Notes: generated from the letters alone by a model not told the origin. A stretch of 64,000 bases of DNA from Negadavirga shengliensis (GCF_042652345.1 NZ_JBHSJJ010000001.1:682001-746000), one strand, 5' to 3'. Counted from the stretch's first letter, positions 7,076 through 17,817 are shown. Numbers and translations: made by a program.

Positions 7076-10000
7076 TTATTGGTTTTTAATTACTTTCTGC
7101 AAGGTTTGGGCAAACTGCTTCGCATGTTGAGGAGACAGCATATCAATGTGCTCTCCTTCTACTTCCCATACGTGTACTTTGTCCACATAAGGCGTCCATC
7201 CCATGTACGCAGGATCCGGTAAATAGCTTGTTTGTATACGGGCTTTAAGCAGGTGTACCGTCACATTCCGACGTGTGATGATATACTCCTTACATGCGTC
7301 TTTATACACAGACTCCACTTTTTTAAATGTCTTTATCATATCGGTTTCCCCGGTTTCAACCTTTATGCGAAGGAGCTTTTTGATCCGGTTTACCTTTCTT
7401 CGGAACGAACCTTTTTTTACCCTTTTAAAGATGTGGGGGTGACGTGTCCATAAAGAGATATCAAATATCCGTTTTCCGATCTCATGCCTGATAAGGTTGA
7501 ACATTCTGATCTCCCAGCGTTCTCTGTGATCGCTTTGGTAGGCATAAGCGTCAAAAAGGATCAGGTCTTCTACTTTTTTTCCCAAACCTTCCAATTGCTT
7601 TGCCATTTCGTAGACTATGATTCCTCCTAGCGAATATCCGGCCAATATGTATGGACCGTCAGGATTTTGTTTCAAAAGTTCTTCCACGTATTGGGAAGCA
7701 ATAGCTTCAACAGTCGTTGACGGTTTTTCTATACCATCAAGGCCCTTCGCCTGTATCCCATAAACGGGTTGTTCTTCATCCATGTGTTTGGCCACCGTAT
7801 AAAAGGGAAGTATGTTAAGACCTCCTCCATGTACAATGTAAAGCGGGGTGTTTTTGCCGGTGGTTTTTATAGGCACCAGCGCATTCCATTCCTTTACTCC
7901 AAATTGTCCCGTTTTTAAGGCACAGGCCAGCTTTTGCACCGTCGGATATTTGAATAAGATCGACAACGGTAGTTTTACCCTATATATCTGCTCCAAACGG
8001 GCCATTACCTGGACAGCAACGAGGGAATGGCCACCTATCTCAAAGAAGTTGTCCGTGATATCCACCCGATCAATGCCGAGGGCCTCCTCCCAGACCCCGG
8101 CCACCAGCTTTTCTTCAGGTGTTTTGGGCTTTAGGATAACCTTTTTGTGCAATGGGGTCGACGGAGGTTTGGGCAGGGCCTTTCTGTTAATCTTTCCGTT
8201 GTCAGAAAGCGGAAAACTTTCCATTACAATGAATTCCGATGGAACCATATAATCTGGAAGAAAAAGGCTTAAGTCCCGCTTCCAACGTTTTTTCTGCGCG
8301 AGACTTTCTGCCTGCTTTTTCCCCGCTCCAGCGGGGTTATTTTGTTTCGGAGATAATATCAGGTAAGCAAGCAATACCGGGTTTTCTTTGTTGGTTTCCT
8401 GAAAGTCCACCACTGCATCTTCGATTCCATCAAGCTGACCCAATGCAAACTCTATTTCACCCAATTCTACCCGGTGTCCTCTGATTTTTATCTGATGATC
8501 AATCCTTCCGGAAACCACTATTTCCCCGTTGGGCAAATAGTGGCCTATGTCGCCGGTGCGATACAGCCTGGAACTGTCGGCATTTTCCAAAAAATTGTCA
8601 AGGAATTTTTCAGCACTCAGTTCGGGTTGGTTGAGATAGCCCCGGGCAACCCCACTACCCGCAATACAAATTTCCCCTTTTTCCCCATCCCGTACAGGCT
8701 TGAGGTTTTCGTCCAAAATGTAAACCTGGGTGTTTCTTACAGGCTTACCCACCGTAATGAATTCCGAAGGCTCCACGATCTGCTTGATCGTGGAATAAAC
8801 CGTGGTTTCCGTAGGACCGTAGATGTTCCACAGCTCCCTGCATAGTGGCAGCAGCCTCTCTGCCAGCTGAGGCGTGAGCGCTTCACCTCCGCTGATGATA
8901 CGAAAGTTCCCATAGCGTTGGCTCCAGCCTGCAGCAAGCATCATCTTCCAATGGGAGGGTGTGGCAAACATCAAAGTAATGTTTTCCTTTGGGATGATGT
9001 CCAATATTAGGCCAGGATCCCTTCTTTGCATTTTGTCCAATAAAATGCAGGTTGTCCCGTATGCGTAGGGAAGAAGGGTCTCCAAGATGGCAATATCAAA
9101 TGAAATGGAGCTTACTGCCAATATTCTGTCGGATTCAGAAATTCCCGGCTGATCCTGGACGGTCCGCAGAAAATTGTACAGATTGCAGTGCTCCAGCACT
9201 ACCCCTTTGGGTCGTCCCGTAGACCCGGAAGTATAAATGACATAGGCCGCATCATGAGGAGCAGTGTGCACCGTGGGGTTTTCCTCAGAGTAGCCGTCTT
9301 TTTCTTTTACGAAACTTTCCCAGATGACCGCCTGAGCATGGGTGTCAAAACTGCTCTTATAAATGGAATGGGTGATGTACACCTTACAGGCATCATCCAA
9401 CATGTAAGTGATTCGGGAAACCGGATAATCCGTATCCACGGGCAGGTATGCCGCACCGGCCTTTAGAACAGCCAGTACGGAAACTACCATTTCCAGCGAC
9501 CTGTCCAGGACTATACCTACGATCTCCCCTTGCTTTACCCCTTTTTCAATCAGGTAATGCGCCAACTGGTTGGCATTGGCGTTCAGTTCTTGGTAGGTAA
9601 GTTCCTTTTCACCAAAAATTAGGGCCGTTTTATTACCCAATCTGGATACATTATCTTCGATCATCTGGTGAATCGGCACCCACTCAGACAATGAAGCTTC
9701 CTCACGCTTTGTGATCTGTTTGTCTTCTTTTGGAAGCGGTAGGCTATCGTGAAAAAGGGTTTTAGGAACCAGATGGGGTTCACCCGTTACTGCGTTGAGC
9801 AGGGTGAGATAGTCGGTGATCAGCCGGTCAATGGTTTCTTCCCTGAAGAGGTCGGTCGCATATTCTATCGTACCTTGAATGCCGTCACTGCTTTCGTTCA
9901 GTAAAAAAGTCAGGTCAAACTTGGAGGTGTTCTGCTTAAAGGATTCCTGACTGATTTTCAGGGTGCCAGAAACCTCAGGTATCAGATCCTGTTCATGTTG

Positions 10001-13000
10001 CATCACAAACATGACCTGAAAGAGAGGGTTGCTGCCAAGCTCCCGCTGAGAACCGGTGGCGGCTACTATTTTTTCGAAGGGCACTTCCTGATAGTCAAAT
10101 GCCTCCAGGCAGTTATTTTTTACTTCCTCCAATATCTGGACAAAAGACTCCCGTGTACCGATGGTAGACCTAATGGGTAGCGGGTTGATAAAATAGCCAA
10201 TAAGCGGCTCTGTTTCCAAATGATGCCTGCCGGCCAAAGCAGTTCCAATACAGATGTCTTCCTGTCCGCTGTACCGCTGAAACAGGATTTTCGATACGGC
10301 GAGCAGCACCATGAACGAAGAAGCACCATATTTCCTGCCTAACTGATTTACGGTGGAACTCAGGTCCTGACCGATTGAAAAATCGACAGACAATCCCCTG
10401 GAGGTCCTTTCCTGTGGTCTGGGAAAATCCACCGGCAAACGCAATGGCTGGATTCCGCTGAGTTTTTCTTTCCAAAAGTCAAGCTTCTCCTGTAGATAAG
10501 CCTCATCTCTAAATTGTCTTTGCCAGAGTGCATAATCTGCATACTGGATTTTCAGTGTGGGCAGATCGGGTGTTTTGTGCCGGGTAAATGCTTCATACAG
10601 GGTAAACAATTCCTTGACCAATATAGGTACTGACCACCCATCAAACGAAATATGATGCACCACCAAAATCAATAGTCTGGTAGAAGAATCAATAGCAATA
10701 AGTTTTGCCCGAAGCATGTAATCCTCTTCCAGGTTAAAGGGGCTGTAAAGGAAATGACGGATGATTTCCTCTTCATTTAAAGGCTCCGGTAAATCCGGCA
10801 TATGCTCCATGTACCAGTTTTCCGGGCTTTTTACCATCTGCCAAAGTTTTCCGTCGGTTTCCTTGATTACGGTCCTTAGGATTTCATGCCTTTTTAATAT
10901 GGACTTCAGCGCATCTTCCAAAGCTGTACTTTCCAAGTGCCCTCTGAACTTCAATATAATAGGAATATGGTATTGGGTGGAGCCCTGAAGTCTATCAATC
11001 AGCCAAAGACTTTCCTGGCCGTAGGATAAAGGAAGGTGCTCTGGTCTGGGAACAACCTTTTGAATGGGTTGCAGAGGATTTTTTTCATCCAGTTTGGGCT
11101 GTATATAGCTCGCTAGGTCAGCCAGGACAGGATTTAAAAACAGGTCCCGTATGCCGATGGCAATATGATAATGATTTTTGATAGCGGCAATCAACCGGGT
11201 ACCTAATAAGGAATGACCGCCAAGCTCAAAAAAATTATCATATACCCCGATGGGTCCAACTTGGAGAAGTGTTTCCCAGATTTTTGCAAGCGTTGTTTCA
11301 ACTGGGGTCTTGGGGGCAATATAACCCACGTTCTCATGGGTATCATCCTCTGAAAATGCCAAACTGGCCAAAGCCTGTCTGTCAGTTTTCCCGTTTGGCG
11401 TCAGCGGCATCTTGTCCAAACTTACCCAATGGTTAGGGACCATATAGGCAGGTAATTTGGACTTAAGTTCTGTGATGACACGTTGTTTACCTGAAGAGGA
11501 CGCCGTAACAAGGTAAGTCACCAGCTGTTTTTCGCCCTCTCTATCAGTTTTGGCCAGCACCACCGCATGTTCCACGCCGGCGCATTGTTGCAAGGCAAAC
11601 TCGATTTCTCCCAATTCAATACGATAGCCCCGTATTTTTATCTGGGCATCTTTTCTGCCTATGAATTCTATGTTGCCGTTGGGAAGCCATCTGCCGATGT
11701 CTCCGGTTTTATATATCTTTTTACCCGGCAAAAACGGATCAGGAATGAATTTCTCCTCTGTCAATTCCCTCCTGTTCCAATAACCTCTAGCCAGTCCTTG
11801 ACCGCCCAGGCAGATTTCTCCCGGCACGCCGATGGGGCAAGGTGCCTGCAAGGAGCTCAGGATGTAAATATATGTTCCTTTAATGGGCTTGCCAATCCAC
11901 GTTTGCTTATCCTCGTCCAGTTGATAACAGGTACTATAAGTGGTATCTTCTGTGGGGCCGTAAAGGTTCCTTACTTCTATTTCCGTGTTGTCGGTACCCA
12001 AAAAGTCGACAACCTGTGATGGAATAGGTTCCCCGGCCATATTCAAAAGCCGCACGCGGGAGAAATCCGCATGCTCATGTATAAGACCTTGAACTACACT
12101 GGGGACGCAGTTTAAAAACACCCGGTTATCCTTGGATAGGTTTTCATTGATGTACAAACCGCTTTCAATTATCCTGATTGGCTTGCCAATACTTAACGGG
12201 AAGAAAATCTCAAACACAGACAGGTCAAAACAGATGGAGGTGGTGGCGTAAAGAACATCAAAGCTATTGGAAGAAAATTCTTCCTGGCACCAGTCAATGA
12301 ACCCAGTCAGATTCCCGTGTTCGAGCATTACCCCTTTGGGTTTTCCCGTGGAACCGGAGGTATAGATGATGTAGGCGAGCTGCCTGGCCGAAGGATAGAT
12401 TTTGGGAGAAGAGACATCCTTGGAGCCGCCGTTTGAAGAAACCTCTATGATTTCCATACCCGTTTTTTCCAACAACTTCTTTCTGGAAGCAGGGGTGGTT
12501 ACTGCCCATTTTGCCTCCGTGTCTTCTTGTATAAAACGGATTCTTTCTTCCGGATATAGAGGATCTATAGGAACATAAGCTCCCCCGGCTTTCAAAATAC
12601 CCAACATGCCCACCACCATTTCAAGTGACCGTTCCGCGCACAACAGGACCAGGGATTCTCTTTTTACGCCTTTGCTCACCAGCAAATGGGCGAGCGCATT
12701 GGCTTGCTGGTCCAGCTCATGGTAGGTCAGCGTTTTGTGTCCGAAGACCAAAGCAGTGCTTTGCGGATTTTTTTCAGCCTGGATTTCAAATTTTTCTATA
12801 ATGGAGGAGTCGTCCGCGATAAAATACTCCATTTGGGGCATTAAAAATTTCTTTTCCTCAGGACCCAAAAAATCCAACAAGCCTGTTTTTTTATCGGGTT
12901 CTCGAAGGATGGCATCCAGCAATCTTCTGTAATGATCTACCATCCTTTCAATGGTAGCGTTCCGGAAAAGTGCTGTACTGTATTCTACAGCACCTTTTAT

Positions 13001-16000
13001 ACCCTCTTCGGTTTCTTCCAGCGTAAAAGTGATTTCAAATTTTGAAGTTCCCGGATCTATCTCAAGCTGGGCGGTTTTGACACCTGTCAGTTCCAACGGC
13101 CCGGATGGCGGCATATTTTGCCAAACAAACATGATTTGGAAAAGCGGGTTGTTTTGTAAGCTTCTTTCTTTTGAAACCTCCCGCACTACAGCTTCAAAGG
13201 GCACGTCACTGTGTTCATAAGCAGCCAGTGTGGACTGTTTTACCTGCGCCAAAACCTTTTTGAAGGAAGCCTGAGGATCTATTTCATTCCGAAGGGCCAA
13301 AGGGTTGATAAAATAGCCTATCAAGCTTTCTGCTTCCGCCAGCTGCCTGCCGGCAACCGCAGTGCCCACACAAATGTCCTCTTCTGAAGTGTAGCGATGG
13401 AGCAGTAAATTAAAGGCAGTAAGCAGGGTCATAAAAAGAGTGGCCCCCTCGCCGCTGCCAAGTTGGGTCAAAGCTTCCCTTACTTCTTTTTCTATCACAA
13501 AGCGGACCACTGCCCCATCTTGGCTTAGAGCGGGTTGGCGGGGATAATCTGTGGGCAGCTGAAGAGGCTTGACACCGGTTAATTTATTTTTCCAATAACT
13601 GATCTTACCTTCAATGGATTTATTTTTAACCCATTCCCGCTGATACAAAGCAAAATCCGCATATTGGAAAGGGAGAGCCTCGGGTTTCCGGCCATCTTTG
13701 CCGATATGAAAATGATAAAGGGATGCCAGTTCTCCAAGAAATACGGCCAGCGACCAGGCATCGAAAGCGATATGATGGGCCGTCAAAACCAATACTTGTC
13801 TTTCCTCACTGTATCTGACCAGGCGTCCCCTAAGCATGTAATCGGCTTTCAGGTCAAAGGGCTTTTGGAAAAGCGGCTTCACATCTTCGTGGAGGGTATT
13901 TTCGGAAAGATCATAAGTGCGCTTATCAAGAACCGCCAGCGACCAGTCATCGGCGGGCAGGATAATTTGTTCTATCTCTCCCTGGTTTTCTGCAAAGACC
14001 GTGCGCAGGGGTTCATGTCTGCTCACTATTTCCCGAAGGCTGCATTCAAGGGCAGAGATGTTTATCTTCCCCTCTATTTTGTAGACAATAGGAAGATGAT
14101 AAGCGATGCTGCCTTCCAACTGGTCCACAAACCACAGGCTTTTCTGGTTGAATGATGCAGGCACGCTTTGGGGCCGCATGGCTTTTGTCCACGGCGCAGC
14201 GCTGAACGCGCTTTCTTCAAGGCATTTTTTCAAACCCGCTATGGTGGGGAACTTGAATACCTCTTCTATTTTTACGGTTTTGCCGATTTCCCGCTGAAGA
14301 GCGGCCACCAAGCGCATGGCTGAGAGGGAATTGCCGCCCAGTTCAAAAAAATTATCATGGATACCTATGGTGTGGGTTTGCAACAGCCTTTTCCAAACAG
14401 AAAAAAGCACCTGCTCCGTTTCATCTGAGGGAACCGGAGAACGGTCTGTTGAGGTGAAAACCGTTTCGGAGGAGGGCAAAGCCTTTTTGTTGATTTTTCC
14501 GTTGGCGGTAAGCGGTATATGGTCCAGGGTCACCCAGAAACCGGGAACCATATACAGGGGCAGCTTTTTTCGAAGTGCGGCAACCATCGCGCTTTGCGCG
14601 TATCCGGCTTTGGGCACCACGTAAGCCACCAATGTTTTTTCTTCATTGTTTTGTGCTGCTGCCAGAACCACGGCGTTGTCCACGGAACTTTCCTGCAGAA
14701 TGGCTGCTTCTATTTCGGCCAGTTCTATCCGGTATCCGTTGATTTTTACCTGATCGTCTGATCGGCCTTCAAAGACAATGTTGCCATCTTCCAGCCAATG
14801 GCAGATATCCCCGGTTCTGTACATTTTTGAATTTCCGGAAGCAGAGAAAGGGTCCGGAATGAATTTCTCCAAAGTCAGCGCCTCGTTATTCAGATAGCCG
14901 CGGCCTACACCGGCTCCGGCTATACATAATTCCCCCGAAACACCAATAGGGGCCAAGTCACCGGATTTATCAACGATGTAACATTGCACGTTGCGGATGG
15001 GCTTTCCAATGGTGATGGTTTGGTCTCTGGATTCGACTTTGGCCACTGTAGTCCAGACCGTAGTTTCTGTAGGCCCATATTCATTGTACAGGTCTATTTT
15101 CCTGCTTAAATCAAAATGCCTGTTTACCAAATCCCCTGTCAAACTTTCTCCCCCTAGAATCACCGTCGAAATAGTGGATTTTTCCAAAATACCTTCCTCC
15201 AGTAAAAACCTATAATAAGAAGGGACACATAGCAAGGTGTTTGACCTGGACAGCAATCCAGGCAAAAAGTGGATATCCTGAATATGTTCTTGCTTACTGA
15301 TGACCAGGGAACCGCCCTTGGTAAGCGCCCAAAAAAGTGCTCCGATAGAAGCATCGAAAGAAAAAGAAGGAATAAGCAGGATCGAAGGGCTGCCGGGATA
15401 ATAATGATGCCTGGCCAGGGTAGAAGACAGTAGCTGGGCATGTTCGATAAGTACCCCTTTGGGTTCGCCTGTTGATCCGGAAGTGAAGATCACATAGGCC
15501 AATCCGTTCGACATTATATCGGGGAGAAGCTGGTTATGGCCGTGATTTTGGTCCACCAGGGCGCGGTAACCGACTATTTCAAGGTCAATAGGAAAATCAA
15601 TATCTGCAAGGCCCTCTCCATCGGTGATCACCACCTTGGCGTTGGTTTGTTTGATCACGGATCGTAACCTTTCAGCCGGTAGGGCAGGATCAATGGGCAC
15701 ATAGGCTGCACCTGCCTTTAATACGCCCAATAGACTCACAACCGATTCCATGGAGCGTCCCATGCATAGGGGGACCAGGGCCTCATTCCTGATCCCTTTT
15801 GCCAATAGCGCATAACCGACTTTGTCGGACAGTTCATCCAATTCCCTATAAGTCAACGAATTGGATTCATATTGGAGGGCCGTGGCATCGGGTTGCTGCT
15901 GTACCCGGGCTTTAAATAGGTCAAGTACCGTGGCGGTATTTTCCGGTCCAATTTTTTCAAGAGGGGCATTAAAGTCTTCAACAATGATTTTTTTCTCACG

Positions 16001-16651
16001 AAGCGGTAAAATACCAAGTTGGTCAATGGCTGTTTCAGGCTGCTGGTTTATGGATTCCATTAGTTGAAGGAATGTTTCGGGCATACTTGATATCCAGTGT
16101 TTTCTCTTTTTCTCTGCATTGAAAAAGAAAGCTGCATTCTGGTCCTTGGAATGGGGGCATGCTGTAAACAGAAGCCCAATATGGATATCATTCCCATCAT
16201 CGGGTGATGCATTTTCCGCTGTTTCTTCAGCAACAGATACCGCCGTGAGTGTAAAAGAAGTGATGGATTTGGGGGAAATCGACCGGATTTTATTTAAAGA
16301 AATGGAGGTTTGTACCTGATTTAAAATTTGTAGAAAATTCTCCTCACCATTTAATTCCGGGTTGATAAGGAAAGAGGAGGAGGTGCTTTGCCCAGTTTCA
16401 GATTGCGTTTTCACATTTGCTTCAATACCCAGCCCTTTTTCATAGCCATACCTGAATAAAAGTATGCGGAAAACAGCGGCATAGACAAGCCATTCATCGG
16501 TCTCATTCCATAAAGCCAATGAACTGTCGTTTGGGTAAAAATTTTTATCCAGGGCAAAATATGAAGAAACCCAAGAGGGCATATCCGTATGGGGTGCCTC
16601 TAAATATTGATGTTCCGATAATGCATTAAGTCCGCCTCTATATTTCATCAA
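7076..16651 (-). CDS. Three-module nonribosomal peptide synthetase with terminal thioesterase
   Basis: The 3191-residue enzyme reads: eroded C-terminal lobe of a condensation domain (1-215, no HHxxxDG), A1 (about 245-700; FTSGSTGEPKG near 388), T1 (LGGNSL near 770), C2 (HHIAFDAWS near 958), A2 (TSGSTGKPKG near 1428), T2 (LGGHSL near 1804), C3 (HHISFDGWS near 1997), A3 (TSGSTGRPKG near 2470), T3 (IGGHSL near 2867), TE (GYSLGG near 3000, GEHIDML near the end). All carrier serines and A10 lysines are present. No epimerase or methyltransferase domain is seen, so it should release a linear or cyclised tripeptide of L-residues. Specificity residues I read: A1 D-A-G-L-I-G-E-V-W-K (no match known to me), A2 D-L-F-N-N-A-L-T-Y-K (alanine-type, as in microcystin McyA module 2), A3 D-I-L-F-I-G-I-V-Y-K (unassigned). 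No MbtH, PPTase or exporter gene is adjacent. Confidence 0.95.
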   Translation of the reverse strand: MMKYRGGLNALSEHQYLEAPHTDMPSWVSSYFALDKNFYPNDSSLALWNETDEWLVYAAVFRILLFRYGYEKGLGIEANVKTQSETGQSTSSSFLINPELNGEENFLQILNQVQTSISLNKIRSISPKSITSFTLTAVSVAEETAENASPDDGNDIHIGLLFTACPHSKDQNAAFFFNAEKKRKHWISSMPETFLQLMESINQQPETAIDQLGILPLREKKIIVEDFNAPLEKIGPENTATVLDLFKARVQQQPDATALQYESNSLTYRELDELSDKVGYALLAKGIRNEALVPLCMGRSMESVVSLLGVLKAGAAYVPIDPALPAERLRSVIKQTNAKVVITDGEGLADIDFPIDLEIVGYRALVDQNHGHNQLLPDIMSNGLAYVIFTSGSTGEPKGVLIEHAQLLSSTLARHHYYPGSPSILLIPSFSFDASIGALFWALTKGGSLVISKQEHIQDIHFLPGLLSRSNTLLCVPSYYRFLLEEGILEKSTISTVILGGESLTGDLVNRHFDLSRKIDLYNEYGPTETTVWTTVAKVESRDQTITIGKPIRNVQCYIVDKSGDLAPIGVSGELCIAGAGVGRGYLNNEALTLEKFIPDPFSASGNSKMYRTGDICHWLEDGNIVFEGRSDDQVKINGYRIELAEIEAAILQESSVDNAVVLAAAQNNEEKTLVAYVVPKAGYAQSAMVAALRKKLPLYMVPGFWVTLDHIPLTANGKINKKALPSSETVFTSTDRSPVPSDETEQVLFSVWKRLLQTHTIGIHDNFFELGGNSLSAMRLVAALQREIGKTVKIEEVFKFPTIAGLKKCLEESAFSAAPWTKAMRPQSVPASFNQKSLWFVDQLEGSIAYHLPIVYKIEGKINISALECSLREIVSRHEPLRTVFAENQGEIEQIILPADDWSLAVLDKRTYDLSENTLHEDVKPLFQKPFDLKADYMLRGRLVRYSEERQVLVLTAHHIAFDAWSLAVFLGELASLYHFHIGKDGRKPEALPFQYADFALYQREWVKNKSIEGKISYWKNKLTGVKPLQLPTDYPRQPALSQDGAVVRFVIEKEVREALTQLGSGEGATLFMTLLTAFNLLLHRYTSEEDICVGTAVAGRQLAEAESLIGYFINPLALRNEIDPQASFKKVLAQVKQSTLAAYEHSDVPFEAVVREVSKERSLQNNPLFQIMFVWQNMPPSGPLELTGVKTAQLEIDPGTSKFEITFTLEETEEGIKGAVEYSTALFRNATIERMVDHYRRLLDAILREPDKKTGLLDFLGPEEKKFLMPQMEYFIADDSSIIEKFEIQAEKNPQSTALVFGHKTLTYHELDQQANALAHLLVSKGVKRESLVLLCAERSLEMVVGMLGILKAGGAYVPIDPLYPEERIRFIQEDTEAKWAVTTPASRKKLLEKTGMEIIEVSSNGGSKDVSSPKIYPSARQLAYIIYTSGSTGKPKGVMLEHGNLTGFIDWCQEEFSSNSFDVLYATTSICFDLSVFEIFFPLSIGKPIRIIESGLYINENLSKDNRVFLNCVPSVVQGLIHEHADFSRVRLLNMAGEPIPSQVVDFLGTDNTEIEVRNLYGPTEDTTYSTCYQLDEDKQTWIGKPIKGTYIYILSSLQAPCPIGVPGEICLGGQGLARGYWNRRELTEEKFIPDPFLPGKKIYKTGDIGRWLPNGNIEFIGRKDAQIKIRGYRIELGEIEFALQQCAGVEHAVVLAKTDREGEKQLVTYLVTASSSGKQRVITELKSKLPAYMVPNHWVSLDKMPLTPNGKTDRQALASLAFSEDDTHENVGYIAPKTPVETTLAKIWETLLQVGPIGVYDNFFELGGHSLLGTRLIAAIKNHYHIAIGIRDLFLNPVLADLASYIQPKLDEKNPLQPIQKVVPRPEHLPLSYGQESLWLIDRLQGSTQYHIPIILKFRGHLESTALEDALKSILKRHEILRTVIKETDGKLWQMVKSPENWYMEHMPDLPEPLNEEEIIRHFLYSPFNLEEDYMLRAKLIAIDSSTRLLILVVHHISFDGWSVPILVKELFTLYEAFTRHKTPDLPTLKIQYADYALWQRQFRDEAYLQEKLDFWKEKLSGIQPLRLPVDFPRPQERTSRGLSVDFSIGQDLSSTVNQLGRKYGASSFMVLLAVSKILFQRYSGQEDICIGTALAGRHHLETEPLIGYFINPLPIRSTIGTRESFVQILEEVKNNCLEAFDYQEVPFEKIVAATGSQRELGSNPLFQVMFVMQHEQDLIPEVSGTLKISQESFKQNTSKFDLTFLLNESSDGIQGTIEYATDLFREETIDRLITDYLTLLNAVTGEPHLVPKTLFHDSLPLPKEDKQITKREEASLSEWVPIHQMIEDNVSRLGNKTALIFGEKELTYQELNANANQLAHYLIEKGVKQGEIVGIVLDRSLEMVVSVLAVLKAGAAYLPVDTDYPVSRITYMLDDACKVYITHSIYKSSFDTHAQAVIWESFVKEKDGYSEENPTVHTAPHDAAYVIYTSGSTGRPKGVVLEHCNLYNFLRTVQDQPGISESDRILAVSSISFDIAILETLLPYAYGTTCILLDKMQRRDPGLILDIIPKENITLMFATPSHWKMMLAAGWSQRYGNFRIISGGEALTPQLAERLLPLCRELWNIYGPTETTVYSTIKQIVEPSEFITVGKPVRNTQVYILDENLKPVRDGEKGEICIAGSGVARGYLNQPELSAEKFLDNFLENADSSRLYRTGDIGHYLPNGEIVVSGRIDHQIKIRGHRVELGEIEFALGQLDGIEDAVVDFQETNKENPVLLAYLILSPKQNNPAGAGKKQAESLAQKKRWKRDLSLFLPDYMVPSEFIVMESFPLSDNGKINRKALPKPPSTPLHKKVILKPKTPEEKLVAGVWEEALGIDRVDITDNFFEIGGHSLVAVQVMARLEQIYRVKLPLSILFKYPTVQKLACALKTGQFGVKEWNALVPIKTTGKNTPLYIVHGGGLNILPFYTVAKHMDEEQPVYGIQAKGLDGIEKPSTTVEAIASQYVEELLKQNPDGPYILAGYSLGGIIVYEMAKQLEGLGKKVEDLILFDAYAYQSDHRERWEIRMFNLIRHEIGKRIFDISLWTRHPHIFKRVKKGSFRRKVNRIKKLLRIKVETGETDMIKTFKKVESVYKDACKEYIITRRNVTVHLLKARIQTSYLPDPAYMGWTPYVDKVHVWEVEGEHIDMLSPQHAKQFAQTLQKVIKNQ

Positions 16652-16739
16652 TAAAGAATAATTTACCTTGGTCTATGGAATTTCAACTTCACCTATTGAA
16701 AGGGTTTGTTATGAAATTCAAAAATATGCATTTAAAATA

Positions 16740-16747
16740 CAAATATA
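16740..16747 (-). promoter_or_regulatory. Candidate promoter -7 box for the NRPS gene
   Basis: The minus strand reads TATATTTG, a perfect TAnnTTTG -7 box, about 90 nt before the NRPS start; a T-rich -33 region lies 21 nt further up. The leader 16652-16740 holds no recognised riboswitch. Confidence 0.45.
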
Positions 16748-16973
16748 ATCTAATAAATGATCCAAGTAAAATTTTTTAACAATAATAATGCTAAAAATGC
16801 CATGGCTGGCGAAAAAGTGAGGAATCCAAATTATCCTTTCGTCCATTGGGTTATCAGGAACCGGATATTTTGAGTTCCGCTTCGTTCAATAGGCATGAAT
16901 TTTTTTGAGATCATTCTTGTCAGATTGTATATTACTGGTTGATTATTTAATTTTCCACCTTGATCCAAACACT

Positions 16974-17798
16974 ATGCCTCTTTTACCTTCCAAGGCGAGA
17001 CTTGCCCACGTTGTCTTTGAATCTGACGATAGAGCTTCAAAAACTTTTGACATTGTGCTTTTGGTTTTGATATTGGGGAGTGTTGCCGTTACCATTCTGG
17101 ATTCTGTCAGAGAGATCAGAGCGACGTACGGAACGCTTTTCTGGTTTTTGGAATGGGGTGTTACCATTTTGTTTACAATAGAATACCTGATGCGCATCTG
17201 GCTAAGCCGGAATAAAAAAGGCTATGTATTCAGTTTTTACGGTCTGGTGGATTTGTTGGCGACGATACCGGCCTATCTAAGCCTTTTTATTGTAAATACG
17301 CAATATTTGATTGTGATCCGTTCCCTACGTTTACTGCGGGTCATCCGTATTCTTAAATTGGGCAGATATGTGAGCGAGGCGGATTTCCTTACCCAGGCTT
17401 TGTATGCCAGTAAGGCAAAGATCCAGCTTTTTGTTGGCTCCGTTTTGTCCATTGTGTTGATTATGGGGACGGTCATGTACATCGTGGAGGGTCCCGAGAG
17501 CGGATATACCAGCATTCCCATGGCTATGTATTGGGCCATAGTGACCCTTACTACCGTTGGATTCGGGGACATAACACCGCTTACCCCTTTCGGTAAATTT
17601 CTGGCTTCCGTCATCATGCTTTTGGGTTACGCCATCATTGCGGTGCCGACAGGTATCGTGACTTCTGAACTTACTGCTGCCAAATACAAGAACGTATCAC
17701 CGATCAGAAAAACATGTCCGACCTGCGATTTGAAGGACCACGACCGGGATGCAGCGTATTGTAAATTTTGCGGGAGCGAATTGGAACGTATCCTGTAG
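16974..17798 (+). CDS. Voltage-gated K+ channel-like protein with C-terminal zinc ribbon
   Basis: From the ATG at 16974 the protein has 274 residues. It has six membrane helices with an S4-like segment (VIRSLRLLRVIRILKLGRY), and a pore loop with the selectivity filter TVGFGD (about residues 194-199). After S6 the soluble tail ends in a four-cysteine ribbon (CPTC at 248-251, then YCKFCG). Potassium conduction follows from the filter; the ribbon may bind zinc and gate or assemble the tetramer. An upstream TTG at 16905 would add 23 residues, but the ATG gives the usual short channel N-terminus. It is divergent from the NRPS gene. Confidence 0.88.
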   Translation: MPLLPSKARLAHVVFESDDRASKTFDIVLLVLILGSVAVTILDSVREIRATYGTLFWFLEWGVTILFTIEYLMRIWLSRNKKGYVFSFYGLVDLLATIPAYLSLFIVNTQYLIVIRSLRLLRVIRILKLGRYVSEADFLTQALYASKAKIQLFVGSVLSIVLIMGTVMYIVEGPESGYTSIPMAMYWAIVTLTTVGFGDITPLTPFGKFLASVIMLLGYAIIAVPTGIVTSELTAAKYKNVSPIRKTCPTCDLKDHDRDAAYCKFCGSELERIL

Positions 17799-17817
17799 CT
17801 TTTTGAGGCCAGAAGGT

